Assembly (NCBI GenBank): GCA_014204635.1
Contig: JACHLS010000004.1
Span: forward strand, 334,370 to 398,369
Direction of reading: 5' to 3'
DNA from: Sporosarcina luteola
Lineage (GTDB): Bacteria > Bacillota > Bacilli > Bacillales_A > Planococcaceae
Length of the DNA: 64,000 bases
The notes beneath the pieces were generated by a model, which did no database searches, was not told the origin of the DNA, and saw nothing but the letters and a program-made list of their open reading frames with translations. The position numbers were made by a program, and so were the translations under genes. Positions 10,384-19,737 of the stretch are shown here, piece after piece (position 1 is the stretch's first letter; each line of letters opens with the position of its first letter).

Positions 10384-12524
10384 TATTCCTTGTCGATCTT
10401 CAATTTTCCATCTTCCATTGATAAATGAAGCTTTTCTCCTTCCCGCAATTCCCCTTTGATAACTTCCTTGGCGACAAGTGTCTCAACATGCCGCTGGATG
10501 AACCGTTTTAGCGGACGGGCCCCAAAGTCTGCATCTGTACCTTCCTTGACAATCCAATCGATGACCGAATTGTCGTATTCCAACTCCACCTCTTGCGCAC
10601 GAAGCCGTTTGACGAGATCTTCAAGCAATTTTCTCGCAATCAAACCAAATGCATTGCCGGATAGAGAATGGAAGATGATAATATCATCCATCCTGTTGAG
10701 CAGCTCCGGTTTGAAATGCCGGCGCAATTCAGCCATAACCAGATCTTCCGCCGCATGATCTTCGGAATCGAAATGGCCATCCAGCAAATAGGCTGAACCA
10801 ATATTGGAAGTCATGATGACGACCGTATTTGTGAAATGGACGAGCCGTCCTTGGCTATCGGTAATACGTCCATCATCCAAAATTTGGAGCAGGATGTTTG
10901 ATACATCGGGATGTGCCTTTTCGATTTCATCTAGCAAGACAACAGAATATGGATTGCGGCGCACTGCTTCTGTCAGTTGCCCTCCTTCTTCGTAGCCGAT
11001 ATAGCCCGGAGGTGCACCGACAAGACGGGATACACTATGCTTCTCCATGTATTCGGACATGTCAATCCGGATGAAATGATCTTCGGAATCGAATAATGTG
11101 GCAGCCAGCGTCTTCGCAAGCTCAGTCTTCCCGACTCCTGTCGGTCCCAGGAACAAGAACGAGCCAATCGGCTTGTTCGGGTCTTTGATGCCTGCTCGTG
11201 CTCGCCAAACGGCTTCCGTTACGAGCTGCACGGCATCGTCTTGCCCAATGACACGCTCTTCCAATGTTTCACGAAGACGGAGGAGCTTCTCTCGTTCTCC
11301 CTCGACAAGCTTTGTGACGGGAATTCCCGTCCAGCGGGCAACAATTGTTGCAATTTCATCTTCCGTCACTTCTTCGCGGAGCAATCGATTGTCCTGGCTT
11401 CCCGCTAGAGGCGCCTCCAATTCTTTTAACTCTTGCTCAAGCGTCGGAATCTTGCCGTATTGCAGTTCGGCTGCTTTATTCAAATCAAAACGATTTTGCG
11501 CATCTTCCAACTCACGACGGTAGCGATCCAATTCTTCCCGTTTCTCCTGAATGTTGCGCAATGTTTCTTTTTCCTTGTTCCATTGCTCCCGCATGCCGGC
11601 GGACGAATCTTTCAAGTCCGTCAGTTCATCACGCAGCGCTTCCAACCGGGTTTGGCTGATTGCATCCTTTTCCTTCCGCAGCGCTTGTTCTTCAATCTCA
11701 AGCTGCATAATACGGCGCGTTACCGTATCCAGCTCCTGAGGCATTGAGTCGATTTCCGTACGAATCATCGCACTTGCCTCGTCCATTAAGTCGATTGCCT
11801 TGTCCGGCATGAAACGATCTGTCAAATAGCGGTCGGATAATGTCGCTGCCGCAACAAGCGCCCGGTCGTGAATCCGGACACCGTGGTGCAGTTCAAATCG
11901 TTCCTTCAGGCCACGCAAAATAGATATGGTATCTTCTACAGACGGTTCCCGGACAAGCACTTGCTGGAATCGTCGCTCTAGCGCAGGGTCCTTCTCAATA
12001 TACATCCGGTATTCATCGAGTGTGGTTGCACCGATGCAATGAAGCTCCCCGCGCGCAAGCATGGGCTTCAACATATTGCCTGCATCCATCGCGCCATCTG
12101 TCTTTCCAGCACCAACAATCGTATGGATTTCATCAATGAAGAGAATGATGTCCCCTTCACTTTCCTTCACTTGTTTTAAAACACCCTTCAATCGTTCTTC
12201 AAATTCGCCGCGATATTTGGCTCCTGCGATGAGGGCGCTCATGTCCAGTTCAAAAATCTGGCGATCCTTCAACCCTTCCGGTACGTCTCCTTTTACAATT
12301 CGTTGGGCAAGACCTTCGACAATTGCTGTCTTCCCAACCCCTGGTTCCCCAATCAACACTGGATTATTTTTTGTTTTTCTCGATAGGATCCGAACCACAT
12401 TGCGAATTTCCTCGTCCCGTCCGATGACAGGATCCATTTTGCCGTTTTTTACTTCATCGACCAGATTACGGCCGAATTGTTCAAGGGGGGTACGCTGATC
12501 TTCTTGTACGCCGTCCATTCTCAT
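10383..12524 (-). CDS. clpB: ClpB-type disaggregase lacking the N domain
   Basis: Hsp100 chaperone that dissolves protein aggregates together with DnaK. The 713-residue product has two AAA+ modules, each with Walker A (GEPGVGKT near residue 61, GPTGVGKT near 463) and Walker B, and between them a long coiled-coil middle domain typical of ClpB rather than ClpC. ClpB is usually about 860 residues; here the roughly 145-residue N domain is absent and the protein opens at the first AAA+ linker. ATG 12524 is chosen because GAGGTGA lies 6-7 bases ahead; a TTG at 12530 is too close. CtsR sites precede it. Confidence 0.93.
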   Translation of the reverse strand: MRMDGVQEDQRTPLEQFGRNLVDEVKNGKMDPVIGRDEEIRNVVRILSRKTKNNPVLIGEPGVGKTAIVEGLAQRIVKGDVPEGLKDRQIFELDMSALIAGAKYRGEFEERLKGVLKQVKESEGDIILFIDEIHTIVGAGKTDGAMDAGNMLKPMLARGELHCIGATTLDEYRMYIEKDPALERRFQQVLVREPSVEDTISILRGLKERFELHHGVRIHDRALVAAATLSDRYLTDRFMPDKAIDLMDEASAMIRTEIDSMPQELDTVTRRIMQLEIEEQALRKEKDAISQTRLEALRDELTDLKDSSAGMREQWNKEKETLRNIQEKREELDRYRRELEDAQNRFDLNKAAELQYGKIPTLEQELKELEAPLAGSQDNRLLREEVTEDEIATIVARWTGIPVTKLVEGEREKLLRLRETLEERVIGQDDAVQLVTEAVWRARAGIKDPNKPIGSFLFLGPTGVGKTELAKTLAATLFDSEDHFIRIDMSEYMEKHSVSRLVGAPPGYIGYEEGGQLTEAVRRNPYSVVLLDEIEKAHPDVSNILLQILDDGRITDSQGRLVHFTNTVVIMTSNIGSAYLLDGHFDSEDHAAEDLVMAELRRHFKPELLNRMDDIIIFHSLSGNAFGLIARKLLEDLVKRLRAQEVELEYDNSVIDWIVKEGTDADFGARPLKRFIQRHVETLVAKEVIKGELREGEKLHLSMEDGKLKIDKE

Positions 12525-12542
12525 ATACAATCACCTCAACAG

Positions 12543-12565
12543 TTTGACTTTGACTATCTTTGATT
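12543..12565 (-). promoter_or_regulatory. CtsR operator of clpB
   Basis: Minus strand AATCAAA-GAT-AGTCAAA (12549-12565) matches the tandem heptad CtsR consensus RGTCAAA-NAN-RGTCAAA with one mismatch, and a third overlapping AGTCAAA heptad lies at 12543-12549. It is just downstream of the -10 box, so heat inactivation of CtsR should derepress clpB. Confidence 0.85.
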
Positions 12566-12571
12566 AATTTA

Positions 12572-12600
12572 ATTATAGGATAAAAGGAATACAAAGTAAA
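12572..12600 (-). promoter_or_regulatory. Sigma-A promoter of clpB
   Basis: Minus strand TTTACT at 12595-12600 and TATAAT at 12572-12577 with a 17-base spacer, directly ahead of the CtsR heptads. Confidence 0.7.
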
Positions 12601-12671
12601 CTATTTTGCACATAGGGTCTATTATTCTCCTACCCTTAGAGAAGTTCATAAAACATGGAGACAGGCAGGTC

Positions 12672-13151
12672 TCATGCCAATATGTTTCGGTTTGCAGTCA
12701 GTACCCCGTCTTCATCGGCATAAACAAAATGTCCTGGTATCCAGTTGACTTCCCCGAAATGGAGCTGGACGTCCCGCTCTCCTTTCCCTTCCTTTTTACT
12801 TCGGATCGGATTGGTGCCAATTGCCAGAATGCCAACTTCAAGCAACGCCAAGTCGGCACTGTCCCGGATACAACCATGGATGATGATCCCTGCAAGACGG
12901 CGAGATTCTGCAATCGCCCCAAGCTGATCACCGAGCAGCGCACAGCGGGTAGATCCGCCCCCGTCGACAACGAGCACACTTCCTTCTGGAATTGTTTCCA
13001 AGGACTCTCTTACCAAAGCATTGTCTTCCAGCACCCGTACCGTTTGGATTGGTCCGGAAAATTCCTTATGTTTGCCATAGGAACGAAATGATACAGTACA
13101 AAGAGTTAACTCAGTACCAAATTCATCATGCAAATCAGCTGTCTTCACCAA
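12672..13151 (-). CDS. RraA family protein
   Basis: RraA-like fold, about 159 residues. Family members are either inhibitors of RNase E or class II aldolases acting on 4-hydroxy-4-methyl-2-oxoglutarate and oxaloacetate. The metal and substrate motif is present: a GDQLG loop, then IIHGCIRD with the conserved Arg-Asp. Start chosen at TTG 13151 ([11 protein letters not shown]), nine bases after AAAGGAG; the TTG at 13160 abuts the ribosome site. The gene begins just behind the yitW terminator, so it relies on read-through or an unseen promoter. Which activity it has cannot be read from sequence. Confidence 0.8.
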   Translation of the reverse strand: MVKTADLHDEFGTELTLCTVSFRSYGKHKEFSGPIQTVRVLEDNALVRESLETIPEGSVLVVDGGGSTRCALLGDQLGAIAESRRLAGIIIHGCIRDSADLALLEVGILAIGTNPIRSKKEGKGERDVQLHFGEVNWIPGHFVYADEDGVLTANRNILA

Positions 13152-13183
13152 TATGGCCAACTCCTTTATATTATCCAGCTATA

Positions 13184-13221
13184 CAAAAAGGGCTGCATGA
13201 CCTACAATCGTCATCCAGCCC
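13184..13221 (-). terminator. Terminator of the yitW-like gene
   Basis: Minus strand GGGCTGGATGAC/GTCATGCAGCCC stem with an 8-base loop, then TTTTTG; follows the stop at 13235 by 14 bases. Confidence 0.85.
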
Positions 13222-13234
13222 TCGCCTGTTCGTA

Positions 13235-13543
13235 TTAACGGACCCCTAACGCCATTTTCGCATACCGGGACATTTTATCCCTCGACCAAGGCGGGTTCCA
13301 TACAATATTGACATTGACATCTTTCACTTCCGGAAGTTCTGTCAATTCCTGCTTAATATTTGAAACAATCTGAGGCCCTAGTGGACAGCCCATGGACGTC
13401 AACGTCATAGTAATTTCCGCTGTGCCCTCTTCATCTAAATTCACGTCATAGACAAGACCTAAATTGACGATATCGATGCCAAGCTCTGGATCAATTACGT
13501 TCTCCAGGGCTCCGTAGAGACTCCCTTTCATTTCTTCATCCAT
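13235..13543 (-). CDS. yitW: Metal-sulfur cluster assembly factor (MIP18/SufT family)
   Basis: A 102-residue DUF59 (PaaD/MIP18-like) protein that helps iron-sulfur clusters reach target proteins. The hallmark DPELGIDIVNLGLVY and the cysteine block TSMGCPLGP are present; the family needs that Cys. Matches B. subtilis YitW in size. It is followed by a strong terminator. Confidence 0.9.
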   Translation of the reverse strand: MDEEMKGSLYGALENVIDPELGIDIVNLGLVYDVNLDEEGTAEITMTLTSMGCPLGPQIVSNIKQELTELPEVKDVNVNIVWNPPWSRDKMSRYAKMALGVR

Positions 13544-13594
13544 TCCAATTTCTCCTCTCCGACCAGTAGTATCCCCATCATAACAAAGGAATGC

Positions 13595-14356
13595 CTAGTC
13601 ATTCAAATATCTTGCGAACCAATCGCACGCTTCCAACATGCCGCTTCTTGAAACAGCATGTCCAGCTGACTGATCCGTCGTAAACGTAAAACGTTCCGGA
13701 TAAGCCGCATAATCAGCTTTAGCAGCATGAAAGAAATGAAATGTCGGATCATACGGAACGACTGTATCTTTCTTCCCATGCCAAAAATGGACCGGCCTGC
13801 CATTCAAACGTTCCCGTTGCTTTGTCAGATCAAAAAACGCAAGGGTGTCAAGCAACGATTTCCGTTCTTCAGGGGTAATCGGCAGCTTGAAACCTCTCCG
13901 CTCAAATTCAGACATTTGCGCTTTCGCCAATTCTACAAACCCGGGCGCGCCCATCATCACCGCAGCCGTATCGATCCAATCATATACAGCAAGGCATCCA
14001 AGGGTCGTAATGCCACCCATCGACGTCCCACCGACGCCAATCCGCTCGACTCCCCGCGCAGTAAGTTCTTCATGCAGCATCTTCATCTCTTCGATAGACG
14101 TTAAGACAATCTCCCAGAAACGCAAGCTCAGTTGTACCTCATCCAACGGTTCGCTGCGCACACCATGCAAATAAGCCTCCGGCAATAAAACCTGGAATCC
14201 CTTTTTCGCCAAATTGAATGCGTAATGCAGATTATGTTCCTTCGCACTCGTAAAACCGTGGAGAAAAATGACAGCAGGCTTCTGTTGCTCCTTGTTTCCT
14301 TCTTCTTCAATATGTAATAACGGGATGCCTCCCCAAGTTTCTTCTTTAATTCTCAT
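13595..14356 (-). CDS. Alpha/beta hydrolase (YitV-like esterase)
   Basis: A 253-residue prolyl-oligopeptidase-type alpha/beta hydrolase. The oxyanion HGF (FLHGFTS), nucleophile GTSMGG (Ser about 112), acid in HGKKDTVVPY and His in SAGHAVSR form a complete triad. Start ATG 14356 sits eight bases after AGAAGG; a GTG nine bases upstream is less well placed. Resembles YitV of B. subtilis and, as there, neighbours yitW, yitU and yitS counterparts. Natural substrate unknown. Confidence 0.82.
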   Translation of the reverse strand: MRIKEETWGGIPLLHIEEEGNKEQQKPAVIFLHGFTSAKEHNLHYAFNLAKKGFQVLLPEAYLHGVRSEPLDEVQLSLRFWEIVLTSIEEMKMLHEELTARGVERIGVGGTSMGGITTLGCLAVYDWIDTAAVMMGAPGFVELAKAQMSEFERRGFKLPITPEERKSLLDTLAFFDLTKQRERLNGRPVHFWHGKKDTVVPYDPTFHFFHAAKADYAAYPERFTFTTDQSAGHAVSRSGMLEACDWFARYLND

Positions 14357-14576
14357 AAACAGCACCTTCTGACTTTTTATAAAAGCGTACCAAAGTTTTT
14401 CTAAAAAAACAAAAGGTAGACACCCGGAGACGGTTACTTTTGACTTGTTACGCTAACTAAGGGTAGTATGTAGGAAATCAGTATGTCCGATTCATTTGTA
14501 AATGTTACGATTTAGAATGGACATGGTAGGAAATACAATTTGGGAATAGAATCGTTCATTCGTAGGAGGAGTTGCT

Positions 14577-15386
14577 TTGAAGCCGCATTTGATTGTACTC
14601 GATTTGGATGGAACATTATTAACCGATGAAAAAGTCATTTCTGAAAAAACCGCACATACATTGGAACAAGCGAGGGAACAAGGCCATCAAGTGATGATTG
14701 CGACGGGCAGACCTTACCGTGCAAGCGAAGTTTATTACAACCAACTTGATTTAACAACACCGATCGTCAATTTCAATGGGGCTTTTGTCCACCATCCCAG
14801 AGATAAGAAGTGGAAGACCATTCATGAAACAATCTCATTGCCTGTCGTCCGTGATGTCGTTGATGCCATGCAGGGATTTGATATCCATAATATAATTGCA
14901 GAAGTTATGGATGATGTGTACTTGGAGAAACACGATGCCAAACTGTTGGACATTCTTAGTTTTGGTGCTCCTGTCATCAAAGAAGGAGATATCCGAAAAA
15001 CATTACAGGATGACCCGACAAGTTTGCTCATCCAAGCAGACAGCAAAAAAGTCGAGCCAATCCGCCAGCATCTAGCCGAAGTGCATGCCGAAGTTATCGA
15101 CCATAGACGCTGGGGCGCACCATGGGATGTCATTGAAATAGTCCGACATGGTTTGAATAAAGCGGTCGGTATTTCCTATGTCTCTAAGTGGCTCGATATT
15201 CCACGCGAACGGATCATCGCATTCGGGGATGAAGACAACGACTTGGAGATGATTGATTATGCCGGAGTCGGTGTAGCAATGGGAAATGGCATCGATCGCC
15301 TGAAATCCATCGCGAACGAAGTGACATTGACCAATAATGAAGATGGAATCGCCGAGTTCTTGAAGGAAAGACTGCACCTGACATAG
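14577..15386 (+). CDS. Cof-type HAD phosphatase (YitU-like)
   Basis: HAD superfamily hydrolase, Cof subfamily with C2 cap, likely acting on sugar or nucleotide phosphates; YitU of B. subtilis dephosphorylates a flavin precursor, which is one option here. Motif I is DLDGTLL at about residues 9-15, motif II is ATGRP, and motif IV is FGDEDNDLEM. It starts with TTG 14577 behind AGGAGGAG. Divergent from the YitV-like gene. Confidence 0.85.
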   Translation: MKPHLIVLDLDGTLLTDEKVISEKTAHTLEQAREQGHQVMIATGRPYRASEVYYNQLDLTTPIVNFNGAFVHHPRDKKWKTIHETISLPVVRDVVDAMQGFDIHNIIAEVMDDVYLEKHDAKLLDILSFGAPVIKEGDIRKTLQDDPTSLLIQADSKKVEPIRQHLAEVHAEVIDHRRWGAPWDVIEIVRHGLNKAVGISYVSKWLDIPRERIIAFGDEDNDLEMIDYAGVGVAMGNGIDRLKSIANEVTLTNNEDGIAEFLKERLHLT

Positions 15387-15443
15387 AAATTATAGAGAGA
15401 AGATGGATGTGTACTAGTTAAAGTACGATAGGGAGGAAATTGT

Positions 15444-16298
15444 ATGCGAATTTTTGCTGATAGTGGCTGTGATTTGCCAAAGTCTTTTTTTGAGGAGCAT
15501 GACGTCACACTCTTGCCTCTCCGTGTACTCATTGACGATCAAGAGTACGATGATGTAGTGGAAATTGATTCAAAAGAGATCTATAAAGCTATACGAAATG
15601 GAAGCCATCCGAAGACCTCGCAGGCATCCCCTGAGTTGTTTCTCAACGTTTGGAAGGAGTTAGCGGCTTCCGGTGAAGACGGACTCTATATCGCATTTTC
15701 TTCCGAATTGTCCGGAACGTACAATACGAGCATTATGATGAAGGACCAAGTGAAAGAGGCCAATCCGAACATGAATCTCGTTATCATTGATTCACGATGT
15801 GCTTCGCTCGGCCACGGCCTTCTTGTAAAAGAGGCCGTCCGGTTGCGGGATAAAGGAGAAGATGTCCGCACCATTGAACGGAAAATCCGATCCATGGCCG
15901 CCCATATGGAGCATCTGTTCACTGTGGAGGATCTGGACTACCTGGCAAAAGGCGGGCGGGTTTCCAAAGCGAGCGCCTTCATCGGCGGTTTATTGAATAT
16001 TAAACCATTGCTGCATGTTGAAAATGGAAAGCTGGTCCCTCTAGAAAAACATCGGGGACGCAAAAAAGTATTGAAGCGGCTCACCGATCTAATGGCAGAA
16101 CGAGGCGATCATTTATCGAAACAGACCATCGCCATCAGTCACGGAGATGATGAAGAAACAGCACTGGAAGTAAAAGCGGCCATCGAGGAATTATTCCGCC
16201 CTGTTCATGTTGAAGTCCATCTGATCGGCTCAGCCATCGGAGCCCATGCCGGTCCTGGAACCATAGCAGTTTTCTTTCTCAATAAGTTGAACGGATAA
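15444..16298 (+). CDS. DegV family fatty-acid-binding protein (YitS-like)
   Basis: FakB/DegV fold, 284 residues, known to hold a fatty acid for phosphorylation by FakA. The N-terminal ADSGCDLP, the binding loop TSQASP, the SSELSGTYN segment and the AHAGPGTIAVFF C-terminal motif are all present. Follows the YitU-like gene by 57 bases, likely cotranscribed, and ends at a bidirectional terminator. Confidence 0.88.
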   Translation: MRIFADSGCDLPKSFFEEHDVTLLPLRVLIDDQEYDDVVEIDSKEIYKAIRNGSHPKTSQASPELFLNVWKELAASGEDGLYIAFSSELSGTYNTSIMMKDQVKEANPNMNLVIIDSRCASLGHGLLVKEAVRLRDKGEDVRTIERKIRSMAAHMEHLFTVEDLDYLAKGGRVSKASAFIGGLLNIKPLLHVENGKLVPLEKHRGRKKVLKRLTDLMAERGDHLSKQTIAISHGDDEETALEVKAAIEELFRPVHVEVHLIGSAIGAHAGPGTIAVFFLNKLNG

Positions 16299-16314
16299 GC
16301 TATTGCAAAAAATA

Positions 16315-16357
16315 CCCTCTTACCGGAAGTTTCCAGGTAAGAGGGCATTTTTTATTT
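16315..16357. terminator. Bidirectional terminator between degV-like and amylase-like genes
   Basis: CCCTCTTACC/GGTAAGAGGG stem with an 11-base loop. The plus strand ends in a run of six T and the minus strand in TTTTTTG. Its distal end overlaps the stop region of the gene at 16352. Confidence 0.88.
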
Positions 16358-17797
16358 TCTAACTGTGTCCTGGCGCCGCCGTTCTCTTCCTTTTTTAATC
16401 ACAAGGAATAGAAAGCCAAGGAATAAAATATATACTAAGATGGAAGCAATCAAATATGGCGTATTGAAACCTTTATCCTCATCCGTGATATAGATTTCCT
16501 CTGTTTCGCGGTCGAGTACGACACGGAATACTCCATCATCCGATTCTCGGACCAGATCGCTATTCAATACCCCGCGGAGTTTTTTGTTTTGACCGAACGT
16601 CTCCGCCGGAATAGTGACATTTGCGGTCTTGTCTGTGTTGTTGATGGCAATCAACCACGTTTCGTCTTCTGAAGAACGGGTATACACGAGAAATCCATTT
16701 TCATTGTGTAAAATGTTGAAATCCCCTGTTCGCAGCGTAGTCGATTGGTTGCGCAATCCGTTCAAGTCGGCAATGTGATCTTTCAATTCCATGTCTGTCT
16801 TAAAGTTCATCAAAGGATGGCTTTCAGGTGCTTCTTTTCCGTTAACTGCAATTTCAGTGCCATATGGCATGATTGGCGTTCCGGGCATAGTGAAGAGAGC
16901 CGTCGCAGCCAGCTTCCAGCGGGTTGGCGGAAACATCCTCTTTTCTACAATGTCGTAGGTGAATCGCGAACCGACCAAATCATCAAATTGAACCGGTTCA
17001 TTGTGCGGGCTGTTTGAAAACTGTGCCAGAACAGAGGAATCTGGATTTACTTCGACAAATGACTGGCGCAACGCATCCATTCTATCTTGATTCGCCTGCA
17101 GATCAAATTCTGCATCACTTGCTTCCTGCGAGAGGACGTAGACGTCTGGCTTGTTATCTTTTACGGACTTGATGAGTTCATTTAGAAAATCAGCCCCGAA
17201 TCCGTCTATCTTTGTCAATCGGATCCCATCCAATTGATAAGTGGAAACAAAATCAACAACAGCTTGTTTCAAACTTGTTTGCACCGTTGGGTCTTGTACA
17301 TCCCAATGGACAACTCCGTTCCCATCTGAAGTGGATTTCAACTTGCCGCTCTTCACCCAAACGTGATTCTCACTTACTTCCCCTAATGGAAAATCAGCAA
17401 TGACTTTCAATTTATTCTTATGAATTTCATCTATTAGAGCGTGAAGTTCCTTCTCTGTCCCAAAATGCGGTTCGATTTTCCCGTAATCCAACACCCGGCT
17501 ACCATCATACGTCTCCATTGAAAAAACAGGTCCGATTGAGACAAACGTAAAGCCCATATCCATAATATGCTGCAAGCGGGATGCCACTCCTTCGAAGTCT
17601 CCCCCATTAAACGCATAAGGATCTAATGAATTCACGCCTTCATTATTGTCTGGATTTGCATCGTTGAAACGGTCCACTAATAAATCATATATACTATCAT
17701 CCGCCATGGAACCTTTCGCCTGTGCAAAGCCAGGAAGGAACAAAGCCAACGCCATGGACGCGATTCCTAATTTACCAAACCAATGTTTCACTTTCAC
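16352..17797 (-). CDS. Membrane-anchored GH13-like protein, probably catalytically inactive
   Basis: A 481-residue exported protein: signal peptide (residues 1-27, AQA site), alpha-amylase-type TIM barrel (about 33-375), a small beta domain, then a C-terminal membrane helix (about 445-466) and a basic tail, so it should face outward from the membrane. GH13 landmarks are recognisable (YDGSRVLDY, EPHFGT), but key residues differ: the nucleophile Asp in the GxRxD motif is Thr195 (GIRLT) and the NHD of region IV is PHN (264-266). Only E225 is left as a candidate catalytic acid. It may bind glycans or act as a scaffold. Single gene. Confidence 0.8.
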   Translation of the reverse strand: MKVKHWFGKLGIASMALALFLPGFAQAKGSMADDSIYDLLVDRFNDANPDNNEGVNSLDPYAFNGGDFEGVASRLQHIMDMGFTFVSIGPVFSMETYDGSRVLDYGKIEPHFGTEKELHALIDEIHKNKLKVIADFPLGEVSENHVWVKSGKLKSTSDGNGVVHWDVQDPTVQTSLKQAVVDFVSTYQLDGIRLTKIDGFGADFLNELIKSVKDNKPDVYVLSQEASDAEFDLQANQDRMDALRQSFVEVNPDSSVLAQFSNSPHNEPVQFDDLVGSRFTYDIVEKRMFPPTRWKLAATALFTMPGTPIMPYGTEIAVNGKEAPESHPLMNFKTDMELKDHIADLNGLRNQSTTLRTGDFNILHNENGFLVYTRSSEDETWLIAINNTDKTANVTIPAETFGQNKKLRGVLNSDLVRESDDGVFRVVLDRETEEIYITDEDKGFNTPYLIASILVYILFLGFLFLVIKKGRERRRQDTVRK

Positions 17798-18083
17798 AAA
17801 AAAGCCTCCTCAACACGAGCTATCTCTCGCCATTTTACCAAACAGGCCAGCCGCCCGCCATCCTTTGAAATGAATATCGAAAATTGCAACTTGAAATGGG
17901 GCTAAATTGTGAAGATTACCAGGGGATCGGAGAGAGCGAGCGCTCAGGTGAAGATCCCTGTGTAAACGCGTCAACCTATTCACGTCGCATTACAAATGCG
18001 ATTCCGCGCATAATAGACTCCCGACCTCGTCTAGCAACTCCCACCCGCCAATCATTTATACTCTCCATTCACTAATCAAACAT
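17798..18083. other. Gene-free stretch upstream of the GH13-like gene
   Basis: No coding frame with a ribosome site was found. The first 20 bases on the minus strand carry the GAGGAGG site of the GH13-like gene. The rest holds its promoter, which I could not pinpoint, and nothing else recognisable. Confidence 0.4.
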
Positions 18084-18118
18084 AAAAAACAGCCGGAAAT
18101 CAGTTTGATTTCCGGCTG
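18084..18118 (-). terminator. Terminator of the yisL/small-peptide unit
   Basis: Minus strand perfect 13-bp stem CAGCCGGAAATCA/TGATTTCCGGCTG with a 3-base loop, then TTTTTTATG. Confidence 0.92.
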
Positions 18119-18135
18119 GTGTAAGGGGTTTCTCC

Positions 18136-18255
18136 TTACTCATCATCAAATTGCGAGTGCCGTTGCCGCCTGTATGAGATAACGACTGATATGGCGAAGA
18201 GGGCCATGAGCAAAAGGATGACAACGAAGAAAACGATTCCAGATCCGGTAGCCAT
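18136..18255 (-). CDS. 39-residue single-span membrane peptide
   Basis: A very short gene: ATG 18255 behind AGAGGGGATC, stop at 18136, then a strong terminator 18 bases on. The product has a short polar N-terminus, one membrane helix (about residues 7-27) and a basic then acidic tail (YRRQRHSQFDDE). The ribosome site, ideal hydrophobic profile and closely placed terminator support it as a real gene. Function unknown; it resembles other Bacillales orphan membrane peptides. Lies 46 bases after yisL. Confidence 0.75.
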   Translation of the reverse strand: MATGSGIVFFVVILLLMALFAISVVISYRRQRHSQFDDE

Positions 18256-18301
18256 CCTGATCCCCTCTTTCTTGTTTCAAATTAAACAAGCTTTGAAACT
18301 C

Positions 18302-18676
18302 TTAGAAAAATTGCTCGCCCATCGGCAATTTGAAGCCCATGTACATGGTGGCAAACAGGAATACGAAAAACAAAACCCAGAAGAGCGTGACGCTCTTGCC
18401 TTTATTCGAACGGACCAAGACCATTTCCATCATGCCAATTGTCAACAGTCCGAGAAGGAACTTGATGCCATATTGCGCACCCATTCCATAGTTCATTGAT
18501 TTCATGAACAACAGGACACCTGAGAAAAGAATCAGCACGTAAAATAGTCTTGCAATCATATGGGTAATTTTCTTACCCTTCGTACCTTTCGCCAGCACTG
18601 CCGCCACTAGGAAGACAATAATACCGACAACCCATGTGAAAATATGAAAGTGGGTCGTGTTTGATAAAAAATCCAA
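18302..18676 (-). CDS. yisL: YisL family membrane protein (UPF0344)
   Basis: A 124-residue protein with four membrane helices matching UPF0344/YisL, including the conserved HIFTWVV start, KKITHMIARLFYVLI and the C-terminal GFKLP. Function unknown. It neighbours yisK as in B. subtilis and is followed by a 39-residue peptide gene and a terminator. Confidence 0.9.
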   Translation of the reverse strand: MDFLSNTTHFHIFTWVVGIIVFLVAAVLAKGTKGKKITHMIARLFYVLILFSGVLLFMKSMNYGMGAQYGIKFLLGLLTIGMMEMVLVRSNKGKSVTLFWVLFFVFLFATMYMGFKLPMGEQFF

Positions 18677-18750
18677 ATTTATTCACCTCAACTATAGTCA
18701 ATCTCCAACTATCCTATCACAGATGGAACATCACGTGATAGAGAATGGAC

Positions 18751-19650
18751 TTAAATGAACCGGTTGACAAGGGTGCCAATGCCTTCAATCGAAATTTTCA
18801 CGACGTCCCCTTTTCTCAAAAATGTCGGAGGGTTCATCCCTTTTCCGACTCCCGCCGGCGTTCCTGTTAGAATGACATCTCCCGGCTCTAATGTGACATA
18901 CTTAGAAATCTCCGAGATGAGTTCATCGATTTTAAAGATCATATCGGAAGTATTGCCGTTCTGACGGACCTCATCGTTCACTTTTGTCGCGACTGTCAGC
19001 TGCTGTGCATTGGGAATTTCATCTTTCGTTACAATGTACGGTCCCATAGGACAGGAGCCATCCAAGCTTTTGCCGAGGAAAAACTGTTTATGGGCGGTTT
19101 GGATATCACGTGCGGTGATATCATTTGCAATCGTGTAGCCGAATACATAATCATATGCTTGTTGCTTTTGGATATGATGCCCTCTTTTGCTAATGACAAT
19201 CGCTAATTCCCCTTCATAGTCCAGCTGATCTGTCACATTGTCATGGATCGGCAAGTCCTGCTCATCCGCCGCAATCGAGGTAGGCGATTTAGTGAAAATC
19301 ATCAATTTTTCAGGCGGCGCACCCGAACCCATCTCCGCTGCATGATCCGCATAATTTTTACCTACACAAAGAACGTTTTTCGGTGTTCGTGGAATCGGGG
19401 AGAGCCATTCAATTGCCGTAAAGGCATGTTTGAACTGTTCCACGGTTTCTGCTTCCCGTGCCTTCTCGACCAGTTGGCGTACCTTTTCGACGAAATCCAT
19501 ACCGAGCGCGATTCCCTCAATAATCGTCTGTGGAAAATCCGTTTCCCCGAACGACTCGGCGATTGCTAAGACATCCCATACCGCTTCTTCTTTCTTTACC
19601 TTCGGACCAAACTTAACATTTCCATCATGTTGGAACGATAATAATTTCAT
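18751..19650 (-). CDS. yisK: Fumarylacetoacetate hydrolase family protein YisK
   Basis: A 299-residue FAH-fold enzyme. B. subtilis YisK decarboxylates oxaloacetate and also affects cell shape through Mbl, so the same is plausible here. The metal site is seen in DYEGELAIV (two Glu) and the NDITARDIQ motif; the C-terminal VILTGTPAGVG is typical. Starts at ATG 19650 and precedes yisL by 75 bases. Confidence 0.88.
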   Translation of the reverse strand: MKLLSFQHDGNVKFGPKVKKEEAVWDVLAIAESFGETDFPQTIIEGIALGMDFVEKVRQLVEKAREAETVEQFKHAFTAIEWLSPIPRTPKNVLCVGKNYADHAAEMGSGAPPEKLMIFTKSPTSIAADEQDLPIHDNVTDQLDYEGELAIVISKRGHHIQKQQAYDYVFGYTIANDITARDIQTAHKQFFLGKSLDGSCPMGPYIVTKDEIPNAQQLTVATKVNDEVRQNGNTSDMIFKIDELISEISKYVTLEPGDVILTGTPAGVGKGMNPPTFLRKGDVVKISIEGIGTLVNRFI

Positions 19651-19700
19651 GGTGTATGCCCATCCTTCCGTCAGATATCAACTCTATTTCCCAAAAATGA

Positions 19701-19725
19701 AAGATTGTTTATTCCTCACAATCTT
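19701..19725 (-). terminator. Possible terminator of the DUF418 gene
   Basis: AAGATTGT/ACAATCTT stem with a 9-base loop, followed on the minus strand by TCATTTTTGG, 13 bases after the stop at 19738. The stem is AT-rich, so strength is doubtful. Confidence 0.5.
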
Positions 19726-19737
19726 CTAGATGTATTT

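Noticed and set aside
10383..12530. clpB as a gene truncated by an assembly or sequencing break
   Set aside because: A ribosome site, promoter and CtsR operator directly precede the short form, and no N-domain coding sequence lies upstream.
17884..18075. 63-residue plus-strand frame between the GH13-like gene and the 39-residue peptide gene
   Set aside because: No ribosome site, no hydrophobic or family features, and it runs against the terminator at 18084-18118.
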